In this document: one piece after another, positions 32,027 to 36,274 of the stretch
Position numbering within the stretch: the first letter of the stretch is position 1
How the letters are laid out: every line of letters begins with the position of its first letter
Source: Pseudomonadota bacterium
Lineage (GTDB): Bacteria > Pseudomonadota > Alphaproteobacteria > Rhizobiales > Rhizobiaceae
Assembly: GCA_023390055.1 (NCBI GenBank)
Contig: JAEWDP010000152.1
Span: forward strand, 1 to 36,274
Reading direction: 5' to 3'
Length of the DNA stretch: 36,274 bases
The notes under the pieces: model-generated
Database searches by the model: none
What the model was told of the DNA's origin: nothing
The model's input: only the letters and a program-made list of their open reading frames with translations
Program-made: the position numbers and the translations under genes

Positions 32027-33073
32027 TTAGGCGATGCCCTCAAGGAATGAATCGACATCATCTGCTGTTGTTGCAAAGCTGGTAACCAGGCGGACGAGGA
32101 CTTCATTGTCCGCGATAGCTTCCGGCATATTTCGGGGTTCAAGCCAGTCATGGAACATTGCCCCTTTCTCCTGCGCCGCATGTGCGGTGTCCCTTGACAC
32201 GACTGCGAACACTTCGTTCGACTGCGTATCCCACGCAAGACGCGTCCGATTGGAGTGGATCAGTCCATTGCGCAATCGATTGGCCATTGCGTTCGCATGA
32301 CCTGCGAGCTCCAGCCATAAATCATCCTTCAGGTAAGCCTCAAATTGGGCTGCAATGAAGCGCGACTTCGAAAAGAGTTGCGCTGTGCGCTTTCGAATGA
32401 ATGGCAAGTCTCTTGCCATGTCGGGATCAAAGAATACGATAGCTTCAGCGCACCAGCAGCCATTCTTCGTACCGCCAAACGAGAGGATATCGACACCACG
32501 CTTCCACGTCATTTCTGCGGGAGTTGCGTCGAGGACCTTGAGTGCGTTGGCAAACCGCGCGCCGTCCATATGCAAGGGTAGATGGTTGGCACTGGCGATT
32601 TCGGCCACCGCATCAATCTCGTCGAGCGTGTAGACAGTACCCACCTCTGTCGCCTGCGTCACGGTGATCGCGGCGGCGCGGCCATGATGGATAGCGTCCT
32701 GAGGGTAGCGGGCGATCCTTTCGGCAAGATTGGCAATGTCCATCTTGCCGAACGACCCATCGACGGGGACCATGCGCATGCCGCTGAAGAAGTCCGGCGC
32801 GCCGCATTCATCTTCGATGACGTGTGCTTCGGTATGACAGAAGACGACGCCACCAGGACGGGCCACACTTGCCAGGGAAAGCGAGTTTGCGGCGGTACCT
32901 GTTGCGACAAAGAATACAGAAACGTCCCGTTCGAAAATTTCGTTGAACCGGTTCTCAACAGCGCGATCCAGGTCACTTGTCCCATAGGCGGATGCGAAAC
33001 GAGTGGATTCGCGCACAAGCCGATCGTTGATTGCCGGATGTGCACCGGCCCAATTGTCGGAAGCAAAAAACAT
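32027..33073 (-). CDS. ltaE: Low-specificity L-threonine aldolase
   Basis: This 348-residue fold-type I PLP enzyme splits L-threonine or allo-threonine into glycine and acetaldehyde. The N-terminal FASDNWAGAHPAI, the VATGTAANSLSL stretch, the HVIEDECGAP region with His84, the LHMDGARFANAL aspartate that binds the PLP nitrogen, and SFGGTKNG with Schiff-base Lys203 define the family. The frame extends to 33124, but ATG 33073 has AGAGGA upstream and gives the normal family start. The gene is divergent from gltB. It links to glycine and one-carbon metabolism, like the sox operon, but is not adjacent to it. Confidence 0.92.
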   Translation of the reverse strand: MFFASDNWAGAHPAINDRLVRESTRFASAYGTSDLDRAVENRFNEIFERDVSVFFVATGTAANSLSLASVARPGGVVFCHTEAHVIEDECGAPDFFSGMRMVPVDGSFGKMDIANLAERIARYPQDAIHHGRAAAITVTQATEVGTVYTLDEIDAVAEIASANHLPLHMDGARFANALKVLDATPAEMTWKRGVDILSFGGTKNGCWCAEAIVFFDPDMARDLPFIRKRTAQLFSKSRFIAAQFEAYLKDDLWLELAGHANAMANRLRNGLIHSNRTRLAWDTQSNEVFAVVSRDTAHAAQEKGAMFHDWLEPRNMPEAIADNEVLVRLVTSFATTADDVDSFLEGIA

Positions 33074-33118
33074 GAAGATGTCCTCTAGAGTGAGGTGCCG
33101 AAAGTAACTGTTTTTATA

Positions 33119-33134
33119 GCGCAATCAATTGCGC
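33119..33134. promoter_or_regulatory. Palindrome upstream of ltaE
   Basis: GCGCAAT (33119-33125) and ATTGCGC (33128-33134) form a perfect 7-bp inverted repeat around a 2-base centre. It lies 46 bases upstream of the ltaE start. It may be an operator for a dimeric regulator of ltaE, or of both divergent genes. Confidence 0.45.
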
Positions 33135-33290
33135 CGGGTGCGATTTGTGGGCGAGGCAAGAAGCAGTATCTCCAATGACAAATAGAGTAATTTTATTGCG
33201 TAGTTCACTTTGAATCAGAAACCTTCGGTCGATTTCAGCATATTTTGTATTGACGCCAGTCTTGCGGTGACAGAGCATTCATGGCATACC

Positions 33291-33331
33291 GCACAAGAAA
33301 TAGGTCAGAACCATTGACCTATTTCTTGTGC
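33291..33331. repeat. Perfect 17-bp inverted repeat upstream of gltB
   Basis: The arms 33291-33307 (GCACAAGAAATAGGTCA) and 33315-33331 are perfectly complementary, with loop GAACCAT. It ends 100 bases before gltB. As RNA it would be a stable hairpin in the gltB leader. It is not a canonical terminator, since it has no following T-tract. An attenuator, an mRNA-stabilising element, a scattered intergenic palindrome or a protein-binding site are all possible. Confidence 0.75.
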
Positions 33332-33431
33332 TTCAGGCGAACTTCCCGGGCTTTGGTGACGCCTGCCGGGTGGCCGCCCATTCCAAAATGACAACCACCT
33401 TGGTCCTGTGGGGATCAAAGGGAGGACGATG

Positions 33432-36274
33432 ATGACGAAGAGTGTCGAAACACGTGCTGCAAACCTTGCCTTAGCAACGCTGCCCGACGGGCAGCGTCCA
33501 GTCGTGTCGTTGGGCGGCCTTCCGCCGGCGCAGGGTCTTTATGACCCAAGGAACGAGCACGATGCTTGCGGTGTCGGATTCATTGCCCACATGAAGGGAA
33601 AGAAGTCGCACCAGATCGTCAAGGACGGTCTATTCATTCTTGAAAACCTTACCCATCGTGGGGCCGTTGGGTCTGATCCGCTCATGGGGGATGGTGCCGG
33701 TATACTGGTGCAGATCCCGGACCGTTTTTTCCGCGAGGAAATGGCAGGGCAGGGGGTGACCCTGCCAAAAGCGGGTGAGTATGCCGTCGGCCATTTCTTC
33801 ACACCGGCTGATCCTTCGCGTATCGAGTACTACAAGAAGGTCATCGTGGATGTAATCGGTGAAGAAGGGCAGCAGTTTCTCGGTTTTCGAGACGTACCTG
33901 TCGACAATTCCCTTCTGTCAAAGGCGCCAGACATCGCTGCTACCGAGCCATTTCATGTCCAGGTGTTTATTGGTGCTGGGCGAGATGCGGCGACCAATGC
34001 GGAGTTTGAGCGAAAACTCTTTCTCATTCGGAAGGTTATCTCCAACCGCATCTATGATGAAGGTGGCGGGAAAGAGGCGCAGGATTTCTATCCCGTATCG
34101 CTTTCGTCATCGACGATCGTCTACAAGGGCATGTTTCTCGCCTACCAGGTTGGTGCTTACTACAAGGACCTCTCGGATCCGCGTTTCGAAAGTGCGGTAG
34201 CATTGGTGCACCAGCGATTTTCAACCAATACCTTTCCATCCTGGAAGCTGGCGCATCCTTATCGAATGGTGGCCCATAACGGCGAAATCAACACGTTGCG
34301 TGGCAATGTCAACTGGATGGCAGCCCGCCAAGCGTCCGTTTCTTCGCCGTTCTTTGGCTCTGACATCTCCAAATTGTGGCCAATATCTTATGAAGGTCAG
34401 TCGGATACGGCTTGTTTTGACAATGCACTGGAATTTCTTGTGCGCGGTGGCTACTCAATGGCCCATGCCGTAATGATGCTGATCCCGGAAGCATGGGCTG
34501 GAAACCAATCCATGTCACCGGAACGCAAAGGCTTCTATGAATATCACGCAGCGTTGATGGAGCCCTGGGATGGTCCAGCCGCAGTAGCCTTCACCGACGG
34601 CAAGCAGATAGGCGCGACGCTCGATCGTAATGGTTTGCGCCCTGCCCGCTATGTTGTCACCTCTGACGACCGCGTCATCATGGCATCTGAAGCCGGTGTG
34701 TTGCCAGTACCCGAAGAGACCATTGTCAGGAAGTGGCGCCTCCAGCCTGGAAAGATGCTGCTGATCGATATGGAAAAAGGGCGGATCATCTCGGACGAAG
34801 AGGTGAAGAATGAGCTTGCAACGAAGCATCCCTATCGCAACTGGCTGGACAATACCCAGTTGATCCTGGAAGAATTGAAGCCCGTTGAGCCACGCGCACT
34901 TCGTCGCGATGTTTCGCTTCTCGATCGCCAGCAGGCCTTTGGGTACACGAGCGAAGATACACGCATGTTGATGTCGCCAATGGCAACGACAGGCCAGGAA
35001 GCCATTGGTTCGATGGGCACAGACACGCCGATCTCTGCAATGTCATCGAAGTCAAAGCTACTATATACCTATTTCAAGCAGAACTTCGCGCAAGTTACGA
35101 ACCCTCCAATTGATCCGATCCGTGAAGAACTGGTGATGAGCCTCGTCTCCTTCATCGGGCCGCGGCCGAATATACTTGATCATGAAGGGGCTGCACGCGC
35201 GAAACGTCTTGAAGTGCGTCAGCCGATCCTGACCAATGGCGATCTTGAAAAGATCCGTTCAATTGGTCATACCGAGGACCTCTTCGATACCAAGACACTG
35301 GATTTCACCTATGATATCGACCGGGGTGCCAAAGGCATGCCGGAGATGCTGGTTCGCCTTTGCGAGCGCGCTGAGGCTGCCGTCAAAGGCGGCTACAATA
35401 TCATTGTACTGTCGGATCGGCAGGTTGGGCCCGACAGGATCGCAATACCGGCGCTTCTGGCGACCGCAGCGGTCCATCATCACCTCATTCGCAAGGGCCT
35501 TCGAACATCGGTCGGGCTTGTTATCGAGTCCGGCGAACCGCGTGAAATTCATCAGTTCTGCTGTCTTGCGGGCTTTGGTGCCGAGGCAATCAATCCTTAT
35601 CTCGCGTTTGACACGCTGACCGACATGCATGCGCGCGGTGAATTTCCGAAGGAGGTCGATGCCAGTGAGATTGTCTATCGCTACATCAAGGCAGTTGGAA
35701 AAGGCATCCTCAAGGTAATGTCCAAAATGGGGATTTCGACTTATCAGTCCTATTGCGGTGCGCAAATCTTTGATGCGGTCGGATTGTCGTCAGAACTTGT
35801 CAACAAATACTTCTTTGGCACGGCGACCTCCATCGAGGGAATTGGACTGACAGAGATCGCCGAGGAGACGGTTGCGCGTCATCTGGCAGCATTTGGCAAG
35901 GATCCTGTACTTGCCCGTACTCTCGATATCGGCGGTGAATATGCCTATCGGATGCGTGGTGAGGCGCATGCGTGGACCCCGGATGCAGTAGCCTCCCTGC
36001 AGCATGCTGTTCGCGGCAACAGCCAAGATCGCTACCGCGAGTTTGCCCAGGCGGTGAATGAAACAGCATCCCGGATGAACACGATCCGTGGCCTTTTCAA
36101 GATAAAGTCCGCGCAAAATGATGGTCGCAAACCGGTATCGCTTGATGAGGTCGAACCCGCCGTTAGTATTGTGAGGCGCTTTTCGACCGGCGCCATGTCA
36201 TTTGGCTCCATAAGCCGTGAAGCGCATACGACGCTCGCAATTGCCATGAACCGGATTGGTGGAAAGTCCAATAC
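33432..36274 (+). CDS. gltB: Glutamate synthase (NADPH), large subunit, 3' truncated by the window
   Basis: This is the first 947 codons of the large GOGAT subunit, which with GltD makes two glutamates from glutamine and 2-oxoglutarate. A short propeptide precedes the Ntn-type catalytic Cys46 in EHDACGVGF. The glutaminase domain follows (LENLTHRGAVGSDPLMGDGAGI, FSTNTFPSWKLAHPYRMVAHNGEINT, DGKQIGATLDRNGLRPAR). Then come the central domain (RQQAFGYTSEDTRMLMSPMA, QVTNPPIDPIREE) and the beginning of the FMN-binding synthase domain (RFSTGAMSFGSISREAH). The frame is open to the right edge. AAGGGAGG lies before ATG 33432; ATG 33429 is equally possible. Transcription may be affected by the 17-bp inverted repeat upstream. 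Confidence 0.97.
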   Translation, partial: MTKSVETRAANLALATLPDGQRPVVSLGGLPPAQGLYDPRNEHDACGVGFIAHMKGKKSHQIVKDGLFILENLTHRGAVGSDPLMGDGAGILVQIPDRFFREEMAGQGVTLPKAGEYAVGHFFTPADPSRIEYYKKVIVDVIGEEGQQFLGFRDVPVDNSLLSKAPDIAATEPFHVQVFIGAGRDAATNAEFERKLFLIRKVISNRIYDEGGGKEAQDFYPVSLSSSTIVYKGMFLAYQVGAYYKDLSDPRFESAVALVHQRFSTNTFPSWKLAHPYRMVAHNGEINTLRGNVNWMAARQASVSSPFFGSDISKLWPISYEGQSDTACFDNALEFLVRGGYSMAHAVMMLIPEAWAGNQSMSPERKGFYEYHAALMEPWDGPAAVAFTDGKQIGATLDRNGLRPARYVVTSDDRVIMASEAGVLPVPEETIVRKWRLQPGKMLLIDMEKGRIISDEEVKNELATKHPYRNWLDNTQLILEELKPVEPRALRRDVSLLDRQQAFGYTSEDTRMLMSPMATTGQEAIGSMGTDTPISAMSSKSKLLYTYFKQNFAQVTNPPIDPIREELVMSLVSFIGPRPNILDHEGAARAKRLEVRQPILTNGDLEKIRSIGHTEDLFDTKTLDFTYDIDRGAKGMPEMLVRLCERAEAAVKGGYNIIVLSDRQVGPDRIAIPALLATAAVHHHLIRKGLRTSVGLVIESGEPREIHQFCCLAGFGAEAINPYLAFDTLTDMHARGEFPKEVDASEIVYRYIKAVGKGILKVMSKMGISTYQSYCGAQIFDAVGLSSELVNKYFFGTATSIEGIGLTEIAEETVARHLAAFGKDPVLARTLDIGGEYAYRMRGEAHAWTPDAVASLQHAVRGNSQDRYREFAQAVNETASRMNTIRGLFKIKSAQNDGRKPVSLDEVEPAVSIVRRFSTGAMSFGSISREAHTTLAIAMNRIGGKSN

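Larger units (their letters stand above)
33074..33431. other. Divergent intergenic region ltaE / gltB
   Basis: This 358-base region has no gene but is rich in symmetry. It holds GCGCAAT/ATTGCGC at 33119-33134 and a 17-bp perfect inverted repeat at 33291-33331, both listed separately. A TTGACG at 33250-33255 could be the gltB -35, but the -10 17 bases later (GAGCAT) is poor. The ltaE promoter must lie in the left part. Confidence 0.6.

Overview
The window looks chromosomal and comes from an alphaproteobacterium of the Rhizobiales (Rhizobiaceae, Phyllobacteriaceae or Brucellaceae type; I cannot name the genus). The evidence is a heterotetrameric sarcosine oxidase operon in the order soxB-soxD-soxA-soxG, a single glycogen operon glgP-glgB-glgC-glgA-pgm-glgX, a CpdR response regulator beside an N-formylglutamate amidohydrolase, a HisN-type histidinol phosphatase preceded by an MmgR/suhB-family (alpha-r8) small RNA, and an hsp20 gene whose leader looks like a rhizobial ROSE RNA thermometer.

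Layout. 1-66 (-): start of rpsU. 449-5598 (+): soxBDAG, tightly packed and translationally coupled, oxidising sarcosine to glycine, formaldehyde equivalents and peroxide. 6039-7840 (-): a cyclopropane fatty acid synthase and a MaoC-type hydratase. 7934-18921 (-): the six-gene glycogen operon, which carries both the synthetic enzymes (glgC, glgA, glgB) and the degradative ones (glgP, glgX), with pgm linking glucose-1-P to glucose-6-P. 19129-22800 (-): a TetR repressor, membrane-fusion protein, ABC ATPase and ABC-2 permease, joined by overlapping start and stop codons; this is a self-regulated efflux operon with a clear palindromic operator. 22932-24359 (-): a bifunctional mannose-1-P guanylyltransferase/mannose-6-P isomerase.

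24360-27613 is gene-poor and accessory in character: only an exported barrel-like protein, a 69-residue orphan and a 196-residue protein with two tandem Myb/SANT-like repeats, ending at a tRNA-Val(GAC) gene. A 10-base copy of the tRNA 3' end lies 1.2 kb away and brackets the Myb-like gene. From 27794 the conserved chromosome resumes: cpdR (-), N-formylglutamate amidohydrolase (+), an mmgR-like sRNA (-), hisN (+), an alpha/beta hydrolase (-), hsp20 (+), threonine aldolase (-) and the first 947 codons of gltB (+), which runs off the right edge.

The most informative non-coding signals are (i) the 78-nt mmgR-like sRNA with its promoter and a possible operator, (ii) an RpoH-type promoter placed exactly at the start of a multi-hairpin ROSE leader before hsp20, (iii) a perfect 17-bp inverted repeat upstream of gltB, and (iv) the tetR operator. 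I found no CRISPR array, transposase, integrase or complete insertion sequence. I do not see a convincing wholly new multi-gene system; the best candidates for undescribed biology are the Myb-like protein with its flanking repeat, the orphan exported protein, and the gltB and mmgR regulatory palindromes.
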